Shown here: positions 52,314 to 62,746 of the stretch, piece by piece
Layout: every line of letters starts with the position of its first letter
Position numbering within the stretch: position 1 is the first letter of the stretch
Assembly (NCBI RefSeq): GCF_016917755.1
Contig: NZ_CP070326.1
Coordinates: 6,820,001-6,884,000, forward strand
From: Streptomyces noursei
GTDB taxonomy: Bacteria; Actinomycetota; Actinomycetes; Streptomycetales; Streptomycetaceae
Reading direction: 5' to 3'
DNA length: 64,000 nt
Notes under the pieces: model-generated
Told to the model about the DNA's origin: nothing
The model's input: only the letters and a program-made list of their open reading frames with translations
Database searches by the model: none
Translations under genes and position numbers: made by a program

Positions 52314-54233
52314 ATGACCGCTCCGTCCATCCGCAACGTTTCCGAGCGCGAAGCCCGCCAGGTCGCCGAGGCGGCCCGTGAGCAGGACTGGCACAAGCCC
52401 AGCTTCGCCAAGGAGCTGTTCCTGGGGCGCTTCCGGCTCGACCTCATCCATCCGCACCCCACCCCCGCGGTGGACGACGTCCGGCGCGGCGAGAAGTTCC
52501 TGGCCACGCTGCGGGAGTTCTGCGAGACGGAGATCGACGGCGCCCGCATCGAACGGGAGGGCCGCATTCCGGACGAGACCGTCCGCGGCCTGAAGGAACT
52601 GGGCGCCCTCGGCATGAAGATCGACCCCAAGTACGGCGGTCTCGGGCTCACCCAGGTCTACTACAACCGCGCCCTCGCCCTGGTCGGCTCGGCCAGCCCG
52701 GCGATCGGTGCGCTGCTCTCCGCGCATCAGTCGATCGGCGTACCGCAGCCGCTGAAGCTCTTCGGCACCCAGGAGCAGAAGGAGACGTTCCTGCCGCGGC
52801 TGGCCCGCACGGACATCTCGGCGTTCCTGCTCACCGAGCCCGACGTGGGCTCCGACCCGGCCCGGCTGGCGACTGCCGCGGTCCCCGACGGCGAAGAGTA
52901 CGTCCTCGACGGCGTGAAGCTGTGGACCACCAACGGCGTGGTCGCCGACCTGCTGGTGGTGATGGCCCGGGTGCCCGCCTCCGAGGGGCACAAGGGCGGC
53001 ATCACCGCCTTCGTCGTCGAGGCCGACTCGCCCGGTATCACCGTCGAGAACCGCAACGCCTTCATGGGCCTGCGCGGCCTGGAGAACGGCGTCACCCGCT
53101 TCCACCGGGTGCGGGTGCCGGCCGCCAACCGCATCGGCCCCGAGGGCGCCGGCCTGAAGATCGCCCTGACCACGCTCAACACCGGTCGGCTCTCGCTGCC
53201 CGCGATGTGCGCCGGCACCGGCAAGTGGTGCCTGAAGATCGCCCGCGAGTGGTCCGGCGCCCGCGAGCAGTGGGGCCGCCCGATCGCCAAGCACGAGGCG
53301 GTCGGCGCCAAGATCTCCTTCATCGCGGCGACCACCTTCGCCCTGGAAGCCGTCGTGGACCTCGCCTCCCAGATGGCCGACGAGAACCGCAACGACATCC
53401 GCATCGAGGCCGCCCTCGCCAAGCTCTACGGTTCCGAGATGGGCTGGCGGATCGCCGACGAACTGGTCCAGGTCCGCGGCGGCCGGGGCTTCGAGACCGC
53501 CGACTCGCTCGCCGCCCGCGGCGAACGCGCCGTCCCGGCCGAGCAGACGCTGCGGGACATGCGGATCAACCGGATCTTCGAGGGCTCCACGGAGATCATG
53601 CACCTGCTGATCGCCCGCGAGGCGGTGGACGCCCACCTGTCCGTCGCCGGCGACCTCATCGACCCCGACAAGTCGCTGGCCGACAAGGGACGGGCGGCCG
53701 CCAAGGCCGGCGGCTTCTACGCCCGCTGGCTGCCCAAGCTCGTCGCCGGCCCCGGCCAACTCCCGCGCACCTACCAGGAGTTCGGCGAACTGGCGGGCCA
53801 TCTGCGGTACGTCGAGCGGACCTCCCGCAAGCTCGCCCGGTCCACCTTCTACGCGATGTCCCGCTGGCAGGGGAAGATGGAGACCAAGCAGGGCTTCCTC
53901 GGCCGGATCGTCGACATCGGCGCGGAGCTGTTCGCGATGAGCGCGGCCTGCGTCCGGGCCGAGCACCTGCGACTCACCGGCGCCCACGGCCAGGAGGCGT
54001 ACCAGCTGGCGGACGCCTTCTGCCGGCAGGCCCGGATCCGCGTCGAGGAACTGTTCCACCGGCTGTGGACCAACACCGACGAACTGGACCGCAAGGTCGT
54101 CTCCGACGTCCTCGGCGGTCGCTACACCTGGCTGGAGGAGGGCGTCGTCGACCCCAGCGGCGACGGCCCCTGGATCGCCGACGCCGCCCCCGGCCGGAGC
54201 ACCAAGGACAACGCCCGCCGGCCCTTCCGGTAA
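52314..54233 (+). CDS. Acyl-CoA dehydrogenase
   Basis: The 639-residue FAD enzyme removes hydrogens at C2-C3 of an acyl-CoA. Core motifs: LTEPDVGSDPARL and WTTNGVVADLLVVMARV in the middle domain, RVRVPAANRIG, AREQWGRPIAKHEAV and QVRGGRGFETADSLA in the C-terminal domain; the catalytic-base region reads MRINRIFEGSTEIMHLLIAR. It is longer than the usual 380-residue form by an extra C-terminal helical domain of about 200 residues, as in VLCAD-like members. ATG 52314 has GAGGTGAG just upstream. Monocistronic; substrate unknown. Confidence 0.92.
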   Translation: MTAPSIRNVSEREARQVAEAAREQDWHKPSFAKELFLGRFRLDLIHPHPTPAVDDVRRGEKFLATLREFCETEIDGARIEREGRIPDETVRGLKELGALGMKIDPKYGGLGLTQVYYNRALALVGSASPAIGALLSAHQSIGVPQPLKLFGTQEQKETFLPRLARTDISAFLLTEPDVGSDPARLATAAVPDGEEYVLDGVKLWTTNGVVADLLVVMARVPASEGHKGGITAFVVEADSPGITVENRNAFMGLRGLENGVTRFHRVRVPAANRIGPEGAGLKIALTTLNTGRLSLPAMCAGTGKWCLKIAREWSGAREQWGRPIAKHEAVGAKISFIAATTFALEAVVDLASQMADENRNDIRIEAALAKLYGSEMGWRIADELVQVRGGRGFETADSLAARGERAVPAEQTLRDMRINRIFEGSTEIMHLLIAREAVDAHLSVAGDLIDPDKSLADKGRAAAKAGGFYARWLPKLVAGPGQLPRTYQEFGELAGHLRYVERTSRKLARSTFYAMSRWQGKMETKQGFLGRIVDIGAELFAMSAACVRAEHLRLTGAHGQEAYQLADAFCRQARIRVEELFHRLWTNTDELDRKVVSDVLGGRYTWLEEGVVDPSGDGPWIADAAPGRSTKDNARRPFR

Positions 54234-54332
54234 ACCCGCACCGCTTCGTACGGGCGGCCCGCGCGTCGCCCGTACGGGGTGCGGGCGCCCTCGGTGGCCG
54301 GGGCACCGTGCCGACCGGCCACAATGGACCAC

Positions 54333-55673
54333 ATGACGGACAGCCTCGCCCACCCGCACCTGCGCTTCGAGCCGGCCGCCGACGGCTCGGCCGCCGGCCA
54401 CCCGGCCGGCCCCCGGGAGATCGTGATCCTCGGCTCGACCGGCTCGATCGGCACCCAGGCCATCGACATCGTGCTGCGCAACCCCGACCGGTTCCGGGTC
54501 ACCGCGCTCGCCGCGTCCGGCGGCCGGGTCGAGCTGCTGGCCGAGCAGGCGCACCGGCTGCGGGTCGCCGCCGTCGCGGTGGCGCGCGAGGAGGCCGTGC
54601 CCGCGCTCCGCGAGGCGCTGGCCGCGCGCTACGGCGCCGGCGAGGTGCTGCCGGAGATCCTCGCCGGTCCCGACGCGGCCACCGAGCTCGCCGCCGCCGG
54701 CCCCTCGGAGTGCCACACCGTCCTCAACGGCATCACCGGCTCCATCGGCCTCGCCCCCACCCTCGCCGCCCTGAAGGCCGGCCGGGTGCTGGCCCTCGCC
54801 AACAAGGAATCGCTGATCGTCGGCGGCCCGCTGGTCAAGGCCGTCGCCAAGCCGGGCCAGATCATCCCCGTCGACTCCGAGCACTCCGCGCTCTTCCAGG
54901 CGCTGACCGGCGGCACCCGCGCCGAGGTCCGCAAGCTGGTGGTCACCGCCTCCGGCGGCCCGTTCCGCGGCCGCACCCGGCGCGAACTGGCCGGCGTCAC
55001 GCCCGAGCAGGCGCTGGCCCACCCCACCTGGTCGATGGGCCCGGTCGTCACCATCAACTCCGCCACCCTGGTCAACAAGGGCCTGGAGGTCATCGAGGCG
55101 CACCTGCTCTTCGACGTCCCCTTCGACCGCATCGAGGTCGTCGTCCATCCGCAGTCCTACGTCCACTCGATGGTGGAATTCACCGACGGCTCCACCCTCG
55201 CCCAGGCCAGCCCGCCCGACATGCGGATGCCGATCGCGCTGGGCATCGGCTGGCCCGACCGGGTCCCCGACGCGGCCCCTGGCATCGACTGGACGAAGGC
55301 CCAGACCTGGGAGTTCTTCCCGCTCGACGAGGAAGCCTTCCCGTCCGTGCCACTGGCCTGCCGGGTCGGCGAACTGGGCGGTACCGCCCCGGCCGTCTTC
55401 AACGCCGCCAACGAGGAGTGCGTCGAGGCGTTCCTCACCGGCGGGCTGCCGTTCACAGGGATTGTGGATACGGTCGCCGCAGTGGTCGACGAGGGACTGG
55501 CATCCGGAGTGGTGATGAAGCAGCAGCACGACGGAGCCCGGCCCTCCGGCACGTCCGGCGGTGGAACCTCCCTCACCGTCGCGGACGTCCTGCAGGCCGA
55601 GACCTGGGCGCGCGCCCGCGCCCGCGAACTGGCCGCCGCGGCGGCACGCACCCCATCGGAGGCTCGCGCATGA
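54333..55673 (+). CDS. dxr: 1-deoxy-D-xylulose 5-phosphate reductoisomerase
   Basis: IspC/Dxr makes 2-C-methyl-D-erythritol 4-phosphate, the first committed step of the MEP isoprenoid pathway. The 446-residue enzyme has the NADPH loop ILGSTGSIGTQAIDI, the metal/substrate site NKESLIVGG, VDSEHSALFQAL and MEVVVHPQSYVHS-like segment IEVVVHPQSYVHSMVEF. It begins at ATG 54333 (ATG 54324 is an alternative). It overlaps rseP by 4 bases, so the two are coupled, as in most actinobacteria. Confidence 0.96.
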   Translation: MTDSLAHPHLRFEPAADGSAAGHPAGPREIVILGSTGSIGTQAIDIVLRNPDRFRVTALAASGGRVELLAEQAHRLRVAAVAVAREEAVPALREALAARYGAGEVLPEILAGPDAATELAAAGPSECHTVLNGITGSIGLAPTLAALKAGRVLALANKESLIVGGPLVKAVAKPGQIIPVDSEHSALFQALTGGTRAEVRKLVVTASGGPFRGRTRRELAGVTPEQALAHPTWSMGPVVTINSATLVNKGLEVIEAHLLFDVPFDRIEVVVHPQSYVHSMVEFTDGSTLAQASPPDMRMPIALGIGWPDRVPDAAPGIDWTKAQTWEFFPLDEEAFPSVPLACRVGELGGTAPAVFNAANEECVEAFLTGGLPFTGIVDTVAAVVDEGLASGVVMKQQHDGARPSGTSGGGTSLTVADVLQAETWARARARELAAAAARTPSEARA

Positions 55674-56971
55674 CGACCTGGATGACCATTCTCGGCATAG
55701 TCGTCTTCGTCGTCGGCCTGCTGTTCTCCATCGCCTGGCACGAGCTCGGCCACCTCACCACGGCCAAGATGTTCGGCATCCGCGTGCCGCAGTACATGGT
55801 GGGCTTCGGGCCGACGCTCTTCTCCCGGAAAAAGGGCGACACCGAGTACGGCATCAAGGCGGTCCCGCTGGGCGGCTACATCCGGATGATCGGCATGTTC
55901 CCGCCCGGCGACGACGGGAAGCTGCAGGCCCGCTCCACCTCCCCGTTCCGCGGCATGATCGAGGACGCCCGCTCGGCGGCCTTCGAGGAGCTCCAGCCCG
56001 GCGACGAGCACCGGCTGTTCTACACGCGCAAGCCGTGGAAGCGCGTCATCGTGATGTTCGCCGGGCCGTTCATGAACCTGGTCCTGGCCGTGGTGATCTT
56101 CATGAGCGTGCTGATGGGCTTCGGCATCAACACCCAGACCACCCAGGTCGGCTCGGTCTCCGACTGCGTCATCTCGGCCTCCGCCAAGACCGACAAGTGC
56201 CCGGCCGGCGCCAAGGACTCCCCGGCCAAGGCGGCCGGGCTGCGCGCCGGCGACAAGATCGTCACCTTCAACGGCCGGGCTGTCCCGGACTGGGGCACCC
56301 TCCAGGAGCAGATCCGCAGGACCACCGGACCGGCGACCCTCGTCGTCGAGCGGCACGGCGCCAAGGTGACCCTGCAGGCCGACCTCATCGAGAACAAGGT
56401 CGCCAGGACCGACGGCCACGGCGGCTACGTCCCCGGCGAGTACGTCACCGCCGGCTTCCTCGGCTTCACCCCGGCCAGCGGCATCGTCCAGCAGACCTTC
56501 GGCCAGTCCGTGGACCGGATGGGCAACATGGTCACGCAGGGCGTGCAGTCGCTGGCGCAGGTCCCCGGCAAGATCCCCGACCTGTGGAACGCGGCCTTCA
56601 ACGGCGCCGAGCGCAAGCAGGACTCCCCGATGGGCGTGGTCGGCGCGGCCCGGGTCGGCGGCGAGGTCTTCTCCCTGCACATCCCGCCGGAGCAGCGGGT
56701 GGCGACCATGCTCTTCCTGGTCGCCGGCTTCAACCTCTCGCTGTTCCTGTTCAACATGCTGCCGCTGCTGCCGCTGGACGGCGGCCACATCGCCGGCGCC
56801 CTGTGGGAGTCGCTGCGGCGGGCCTTCGCCAAGGTCGTCCGGCGCCCCGACCCCGGCCCCTTCGACGTCGCCAAGCTGATGCCGATCGCCTACGTCGTCG
56901 CCGGGATCTTCATCTGCTTCACCCTGCTGGTGCTGGTCGCCGACGTGGTGAACCCGGTGAAGCTGACATAG
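55670..56971 (+). CDS. rseP: Site-2 intramembrane zinc protease RseP-like (M50)
   Basis: The 433-residue integral membrane protease has HELGH at 24-28 in the first helix and the second zinc motif NMLPLLPLDGGH in the third, with a central PDZ-like region (AAGLRAGDKIVTFNGR). In other bacteria the family releases membrane-tethered anti-sigma factors and cleaves signal peptides. Overlap with dxr by 4 bases shows a shared transcript, and a terminator separates it from ispG. The length matches actinobacterial Rip1-type enzymes. Confidence 0.95.
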   Translation: MTTWMTILGIVVFVVGLLFSIAWHELGHLTTAKMFGIRVPQYMVGFGPTLFSRKKGDTEYGIKAVPLGGYIRMIGMFPPGDDGKLQARSTSPFRGMIEDARSAAFEELQPGDEHRLFYTRKPWKRVIVMFAGPFMNLVLAVVIFMSVLMGFGINTQTTQVGSVSDCVISASAKTDKCPAGAKDSPAKAAGLRAGDKIVTFNGRAVPDWGTLQEQIRRTTGPATLVVERHGAKVTLQADLIENKVARTDGHGGYVPGEYVTAGFLGFTPASGIVQQTFGQSVDRMGNMVTQGVQSLAQVPGKIPDLWNAAFNGAERKQDSPMGVVGAARVGGEVFSLHIPPEQRVATMLFLVAGFNLSLFLFNMLPLLPLDGGHIAGALWESLRRAFAKVVRRPDPGPFDVAKLMPIAYVVAGIFICFTLLVLVADVVNPVKLT

Positions 56972-56992
56972 CCCCGTCGTCCGGGAATCGTC

Positions 56993-57031
56993 CGGCCGGG
57001 CACGCCGCCACCGTATGGGCGTGCCCGGCCG
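56993..57031 (+). terminator. Terminator after rseP
   Basis: CGGCCGGGCACGCC (56993-57006) pairs perfectly with GGCGTGCCCGGCCG (57018-57031); 14-bp stem and 11-base loop, followed by CCCCCTTTC. It ends the dxr-rseP transcript. Confidence 0.75.
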
Positions 57032-57148
57032 CCCCCTTTCGAGGGGCGTCAGGGTTCGATGTGCCTCCGGCAACCCGGGTGCCGTAGGCTCGATGACCGG
57101 AGCCCGCCGAATCCGGGCCTTGATCCATACCTTGGGGTTGCTCGCCAG

Positions 57149-58306
<1,158 letters not shown>

Positions 58307-58328
58307 CCGCCGCCGCACGCGCCGCACA

Positions 58329-58363
58329 CGAGCCCCGCCGCCCACCCCGGGCCGCGGGGCTCG
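58329..58363 (+). terminator. Terminator after ispG
   Basis: CGAGCCCCGC (58329-58338) pairs perfectly with GCGGGGCTCG (58354-58363); 10-bp stem with a 15-base loop, placed 22 bases after the ispG stop. Confidence 0.65.
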
Positions 58364-58474
58364 CGCCCGTCCGCCCCAGGGGAGCCCGGGTGCCCCCGCG
58401 TCGGTGGAGGTACAGTGCCAGGACCTGCTCCCGCCTGGCCTCCCAGGCCCCGCAACGGTGAGGCTTTCCGACAC

Positions 58475-59320
58475 GTGCTGACGACCACCGCCCTCAAGGT
58501 CCTCGAACCGGGAGAGCTCGAAGCGGCCCTCGCGGTCCTGGACCGCGAGCCGGTGGCCAACGCCTTCGTCGCCGCCCGCGTCCAGGTCGCGGGCCTCGAC
58601 CCCTGGCGGCTCGGCGGCGAGATGTGGGGCTGGTACGTCGGCGGCCGGCTGGAGTCCCTCTGCTACGCCGGCGCCAACCTCGTCCCCGTCTGCGCCACCC
58701 CCGAAGCCATCCGCGGCTTCGCCGATCGCGCCCGCCGCCAGGGCCGCCGCTGCTCCTCCATCGTCGGCCCCGCCGGCCCCACCGCCGCACTCTGGTCACT
58801 GCTGGAGCCCCACTGGGGCCCGGCCCGCGAGATCCGCGCCCACCAGCCGCTGATGGTCACCCGCGCCCCGTCCACCGAGGTCGCGCCCGACCCCTACGTC
58901 CGGCGGATCCGCAAGGACGAACTCGACGTGATCATGCCCGCGTGCGTGGCGATGTTCACCGAGGAGGTCGGCATCTCCCCGCTCGCCGGCGACGGCGGGC
59001 TGCTCTACCAGGCCCGGGTCGCCGAACTCGTCGGCGCCGGCCGCTCGTTCGCCCGCATCGAGGACGGCAAGGTGATCTTCAAGGCCGAGGTCGGCGCCGC
59101 CACGCCGCTCGCCTGCCAGATCCAGGGCGTCTGGGTCGATCCCGCCTACCGCGGCCGGCGCCTGTCCGAACCAGGGATGGCCGCCGTGCTCCGCTACGCC
59201 CTCCACGACGTCGCCCCGCTCGTCAGCCTCTACGTCAACGACTACAACACCGCGGCCCGCGCCGCCTACCGCCGAGTGGGCTTCGAGGAAGTCGGCGCGT
59301 TCATGAGCGTACTTTTCTGA
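58475..59320 (+). CDS. GNAT acetyltransferase with DUF4081-like N-domain
   Basis: The 281-residue protein starts at GTG 58475. Residues about 1-130 form the DUF4081-type domain seen before GNAT domains in actinobacteria (VLDREPVANAFVAARV, WGWYVGGRLESLCYAGANL). The GNAT fold covers about 140-281: AEVGAATPLACQIQGVWVDPAYRG, then GRRLSEPGMAAVLRYAL as the acetyl-CoA loop and YVNDYNTAARAAYRRVGF. A possible substrate is an aminoacyl group or a protein N-terminus. It precedes another GNAT gene by 24 bases, and both may form one transcript. Confidence 0.88.
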   Translation: MLTTTALKVLEPGELEAALAVLDREPVANAFVAARVQVAGLDPWRLGGEMWGWYVGGRLESLCYAGANLVPVCATPEAIRGFADRARRQGRRCSSIVGPAGPTAALWSLLEPHWGPAREIRAHQPLMVTRAPSTEVAPDPYVRRIRKDELDVIMPACVAMFTEEVGISPLAGDGGLLYQARVAELVGAGRSFARIEDGKVIFKAEVGAATPLACQIQGVWVDPAYRGRRLSEPGMAAVLRYALHDVAPLVSLYVNDYNTAARAAYRRVGFEEVGAFMSVLF

Positions 59321-59344
59321 GGCCCGGCCTTGTACGCTCCGAGC

Positions 59345-59881
59345 ATGGATGACGTCGCGGTCGGCCCCCTCGATCTCGCCGCTCGCGTGGACGACGCGTT
59401 GGCCGTGCAGGCCCTCGCATTCGGGCTCAGCGACGACGAGATCGCCGTCCGCCGCCACATCGTGCTGCGCCACCTCGGCTGCCGCGGCGCCCGCGCCCTC
59501 GGCGCCACCACCCCCACCGGCCGGCTCATCGGCTTCGTCTACGGCATGCCCAACGACCGCGCCTACTGGTGGTCCACCGTCGTCGAGCCCTACCTGCGCA
59601 GCCAGGGCCTGGACCACTGGCTCGACGACTCCTTCGTCATCACCGAGCTGCACGTCCACCCCGCCTACCAGAACCACGGCATCGGCCGCACCCTGATCAC
59701 CGCCATCACCGACGACGCCGCCGAACCCCGCAGCATCCTCTCCGCCATCGACACCGAGAGCCCCGCCCGCGGCCTCTACCGCTCACTCGGCTACCAGGAC
59801 ATCGCCCGCCGGGTCCTCTTCCCCAGCGCCCCCACCCCCTACGCCGTGATGGGCGCCCCCCTCCCCCTGCAACGCCCCTGA
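59345..59881 (+). CDS. GNAT family N-acetyltransferase
   Basis: The 178-residue acetyltransferase has the acetyl-CoA-binding region around VHPAYQNHGIGRTLITAI and a C-terminal SPARGLYRSLGYQDIARRV, the usual GNAT motifs. It starts at ATG 59345, 24 bases after the preceding GNAT gene, and lies upstream of proS. No substrate is indicated. Confidence 0.87.
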   Translation: MDDVAVGPLDLAARVDDALAVQALAFGLSDDEIAVRRHIVLRHLGCRGARALGATTPTGRLIGFVYGMPNDRAYWWSTVVEPYLRSQGLDHWLDDSFVITELHVHPAYQNHGIGRTLITAITDDAAEPRSILSAIDTESPARGLYRSLGYQDIARRVLFPSAPTPYAVMGAPLPLQRP

Positions 59882-60007
59882 TCGGACCACGGCGGGAGAG
59901 CCGGCAACGCGGCAAGCAGGCCCAGCGCAGCGGATACGTATTTCCTTGGGCCACACCCCTCCGGCTAACCTCCAGGGAGTCACCTTTCTTACGCAGGAGA
60001 AACTCCC

Positions 60008-61711
60008 ATGGCCCACGCCGCACAGGTCCAGCGCATGTCCCGCTTGATGTTCAAGACATTGCGCGACGACCCGGCCGACGCCGAGGTGCTCAGCCACAAG
60101 CTCCTGGTGCGCGCCGGCTTCGTGCGCCGCACCGCCGCCGGTGTCTGGTCCTGGCTGCCGCTCGGCAAGAAGGTCCTCGCCAACATCGAGCGGATCGTGC
60201 GCGAGGAGATGGACGCCATCGGCGGCCAGGAGGTCCTGCTGCCCGCCCTGCTGCCGAGGGAGCCCTACGAGGCGACCGGCCGCTGGGAGGAGTACGGCGC
60301 CGAGCTGTTCCGCCTCAAGGACCGCAGGGGCGGCGACTACCTCCTCGGCCCGACCCACGAGGAGATCTTCACCCAGCTGGTGAAGGACCAGTGCACGTCC
60401 TACAAGGACCTGCCGGTGATCCTCTACCAGATCCAGACCAAGTACCGCGACGAGGCCCGCCCGCGCGCCGGCATCCTGCGCGGCCGCGAGTTCCAGATGA
60501 AGGACTCGTACTCCTTCGACACGGCCGACGAGGGCCTGGCCGAGTCCTACGCGCTGCACCGCGCCGCGTACCAGAGGATCTTCGAGCGGCTCGGCCTGGA
60601 CTACCGCATCTGCGCCGCCATCGCCGGTGCCATGGGCGGCTCCAAGTCCGAGGAGTTCCTGGCCCCGGCCGCGGCCGGCGAGGACGTCTTCGCCGACTGC
60701 CCGAGCTGCGACTTCGCGGCCAACACCGAGGCGATCACCTACGAGCTCAAGCCGGTGGACGCCGCCGGCGCCCCCGTGCTCGAAGAGATCCCCACCCCGG
60801 ACACCCCCACCATCGAGACGCTCGCCGCGCACCTCGACGTGCCGGCCTCCGCCACCCTGAAGAACCTCCTCGTGAAGGTCGACGGAGAGATCGTCGCCGT
60901 GGGCGTGCCCGGCGACCGCGAGGTCGACATGGGCAAGGTCGAGGCGCACTTCGCCCCGGCCGTCGTGGAGCTGGTCTCCGCCGAGGACTTCGTGGGTCGC
61001 GACGACCTCGTGCGCGGCTACGTCGGCCCGCAGGGCCTGGAGAAGGTGACGTACCTGGCCGACCCGCGCGTCGCGCCCGGCACCGCCTGGATCACGGGCG
61101 CCAACAAGGAGGGCCTGCACGCCAAGAACGTCGTCGCCGGGCGCGACTTCGAGGTCGACGCGTACGTCGACGTCGTCGTGGTGCAGGAGGGCGACCCCTG
61201 CCCGAACTGCGGCACCGGCCTCAAGCTGGACCGCGCCATCGAGATCGGCCACATCTTCCAGCTGGGCCGCAAGTACGCCGACGCCTTCCAGCTCGACGTG
61301 CTCGGCCAGAACGGCAAGCCGGTCCGGGTGACCATGGGCTCGTACGGCATCGGCGTCTCGCGCGCCGTCGCCGCGCTGGCCGAGCAGCACGCCGACGACA
61401 AGGGCCTGTGCTGGCCCCGCGAGGTGGCCCCCGCCGACGTCCACGTCGTCGCCGCGGGCAAGGCCAAGCAGACCGAACTCGCCCTGGACGTCGCCGACCA
61501 GCTCGGCGCCGCCGGCCTGCGCGTCCTGGTCGACGACCGGCCCGGCGTCTCGCCCGGCGTCAAGTTCACCGACGCGGAGCTGATCGGCGTGCCGACCATC
61601 GTGGTCGCCGGCCGCCGCGCCGGCGAGGGCGTCGTGGAGGTCAAGGACCGCCGCACCGGCGAGCGCGAGGAGCTGACGGTCGCCGAGGCCGTCGCCCGCC
61701 TCAGCGCCTGA
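60008..61711 (+). CDS. proS: Prolyl-tRNA synthetase (bacterial type with editing insertion)
   Basis: ProS charges tRNA-Pro. The 567-residue enzyme is the long bacterial form: class II motif 1 near VRRTAAGVWSWLPLG, motif 2 IQTKYRDEARPRAG with GREFQMKDSYSFD, an INS/YbaK-like editing insertion at about 230-390 (LAAHLDVPASATLKNLLVK, VGVPGDREVDMGKVE), motif 3 MGSYGIGVSRAVAALAEQ and the C-terminal anticodon-binding domain. AGGAG lies 9 bases before ATG 60008. It ends at a strong bidirectional terminator. Confidence 0.97.
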   Translation: MAHAAQVQRMSRLMFKTLRDDPADAEVLSHKLLVRAGFVRRTAAGVWSWLPLGKKVLANIERIVREEMDAIGGQEVLLPALLPREPYEATGRWEEYGAELFRLKDRRGGDYLLGPTHEEIFTQLVKDQCTSYKDLPVILYQIQTKYRDEARPRAGILRGREFQMKDSYSFDTADEGLAESYALHRAAYQRIFERLGLDYRICAAIAGAMGGSKSEEFLAPAAAGEDVFADCPSCDFAANTEAITYELKPVDAAGAPVLEEIPTPDTPTIETLAAHLDVPASATLKNLLVKVDGEIVAVGVPGDREVDMGKVEAHFAPAVVELVSAEDFVGRDDLVRGYVGPQGLEKVTYLADPRVAPGTAWITGANKEGLHAKNVVAGRDFEVDAYVDVVVVQEGDPCPNCGTGLKLDRAIEIGHIFQLGRKYADAFQLDVLGQNGKPVRVTMGSYGIGVSRAVAALAEQHADDKGLCWPREVAPADVHVVAAGKAKQTELALDVADQLGAAGLRVLVDDRPGVSPGVKFTDAELIGVPTIVVAGRRAGEGVVEVKDRRTGEREELTVAEAVARLSA

Positions 61712-61723
61712 CCGCGCAACGGC

Positions 61724-61760
61724 AACGGGCCGGCCGGGGCACCCGCCCCGCCGGCCCGTT
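61724..61760. terminator. Bidirectional terminator between proS and the APH-like gene
   Basis: AACGGGCCGG... (61724-61740) pairs with ...CCGGCCCGTT (61745-61760) with one bulged base and a loop of about 4. The genes converge here, so it can end both transcripts. Confidence 0.75.
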
Positions 61761-61787
61761 CCGCTGTCCGGCGTGCCCGGTCGGCGG

Positions 61788-62696
61788 CTACACGTAGGCC
61801 GCGAACTCCAGCAGCGACTCGCCGCGCCGCCGGTCACCCGACACCGACTCCCGCACCCCGGCGCGCACCGCCCGGTACAGCGTCCAGTCGCGCAGCCGCT
61901 CCCGGTCCACGTCCAGCGAGTCGGCCAGTTTGGCCACCCGCCGACGGGCCACCGCGGCCGCCCCCGACCCGGCCAGCAGATCCTCGAACCGGTCCAGCAC
62001 CAACCGCGCCAGGTCGTACGCCCGCTCGCCCACCAGCGGCGCCGGCCCGACCGCCAGCCACGGCGCCCGCTCCCCGGCCAGCACCTTCCCCTGCCGGAAC
62101 GCGCCGTGCAGCACGAACTCCTCCGCCGCCCCGGCCGGCAGCGACCGCCCCAGCTCCAGGGCCTCGTCCACCAGCGGCCCGGCACCCGCCGAGTCCCCGG
62201 CGGCCCGGAGCCGCTCGGCGTCCGCCGCGACCCGCTCCGCCACCGTCGCGAACGGATGCCCCGCCGGCGGCGCCACCCACAGCCGGCGCACCGTGCCGGC
62301 CGCCTCCAGCAGCGCCTTGGCCTCCGGCAGCGACCGCAGCGACACCGACCCCTGCAACCGCTCCAACAGCAGCGCGCCACTGGTCTCGTCGGACCGCAGC
62401 AGTCGCACCGCGCCCCAGCCGTCCCACACCCGCAGCGCCGCCGCCTCCTGCGCGGCGGCCCGCCCCGGCACCGGGAACTTCAGGGCCGCCGGCGTGCCGT
62501 CCTGCTGCCGCACGAACGCCACCAGGCTGCTGCTGCCACCCGGTGCGTGCACCCGATCCAGCATCAACTCCCAGGAATCCAACCGCTGTTGGACCAGTTC
62601 CGGCAGCGCCGCCAGCCAGGCCCGGACGGGGCCCTCCGGATCGCCGCCGAGCGCGCTCACCAAGCGTTGCGGCGGTTCGATGGGTGCCGTTGCCAT
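61788..62696 (-). CDS. Aminoglycoside phosphotransferase-family protein, apparent pseudokinase
   Basis: The 302-residue protein resembles the APH(6)/hydroxyurea phosphotransferase group, but the catalytic loop that should read HGDLHxGN is HGAFRQGK at 197-204: the Asp is Ala199 and the Asn is Lys204. The metal-binding Asp of IDPK is Gly217 (AVGPAPLVGERAYDLA). The fold-stabilising VGExAYDLA segment and ATP-lobe features such as AALKFPVPG remain. The frame is fully open with normal codon bias, so it is not a random pseudogene. It may bind a ligand or regulate instead of phosphorylating. Resistance should not be assumed. Confidence 0.85.
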   Translation of the reverse strand: MATAPIEPPQRLVSALGGDPEGPVRAWLAALPELVQQRLDSWELMLDRVHAPGGSSSLVAFVRQQDGTPAALKFPVPGRAAAQEAAALRVWDGWGAVRLLRSDETSGALLLERLQGSVSLRSLPEAKALLEAAGTVRRLWVAPPAGHPFATVAERVAADAERLRAAGDSAGAGPLVDEALELGRSLPAGAAEEFVLHGAFRQGKVLAGERAPWLAVGPAPLVGERAYDLARLVLDRFEDLLAGSGAAAVARRRVAKLADSLDVDRERLRDWTLYRAVRAGVRESVSGDRRRGESLLEFAAYV

Positions 62697-62746
62697 GCCT
62701 GAGCTGTCCTTATCGTGGGGGAGTTGCCGCGGTCGCGGCCGGTCGT

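Noticed and set aside
52170..55529. Reverse open frame of over 1100 codons
   Set aside because: It lies antisense to the acyl-CoA dehydrogenase and dxr genes, and its Gly/Asp/Val-rich composition is that of a shadow frame.
59783..62380. Reverse open frame across proS and the APH-like gene
   Set aside because: It is out of frame with the APH-like protein, antisense to proS, and has no recognisable domain.
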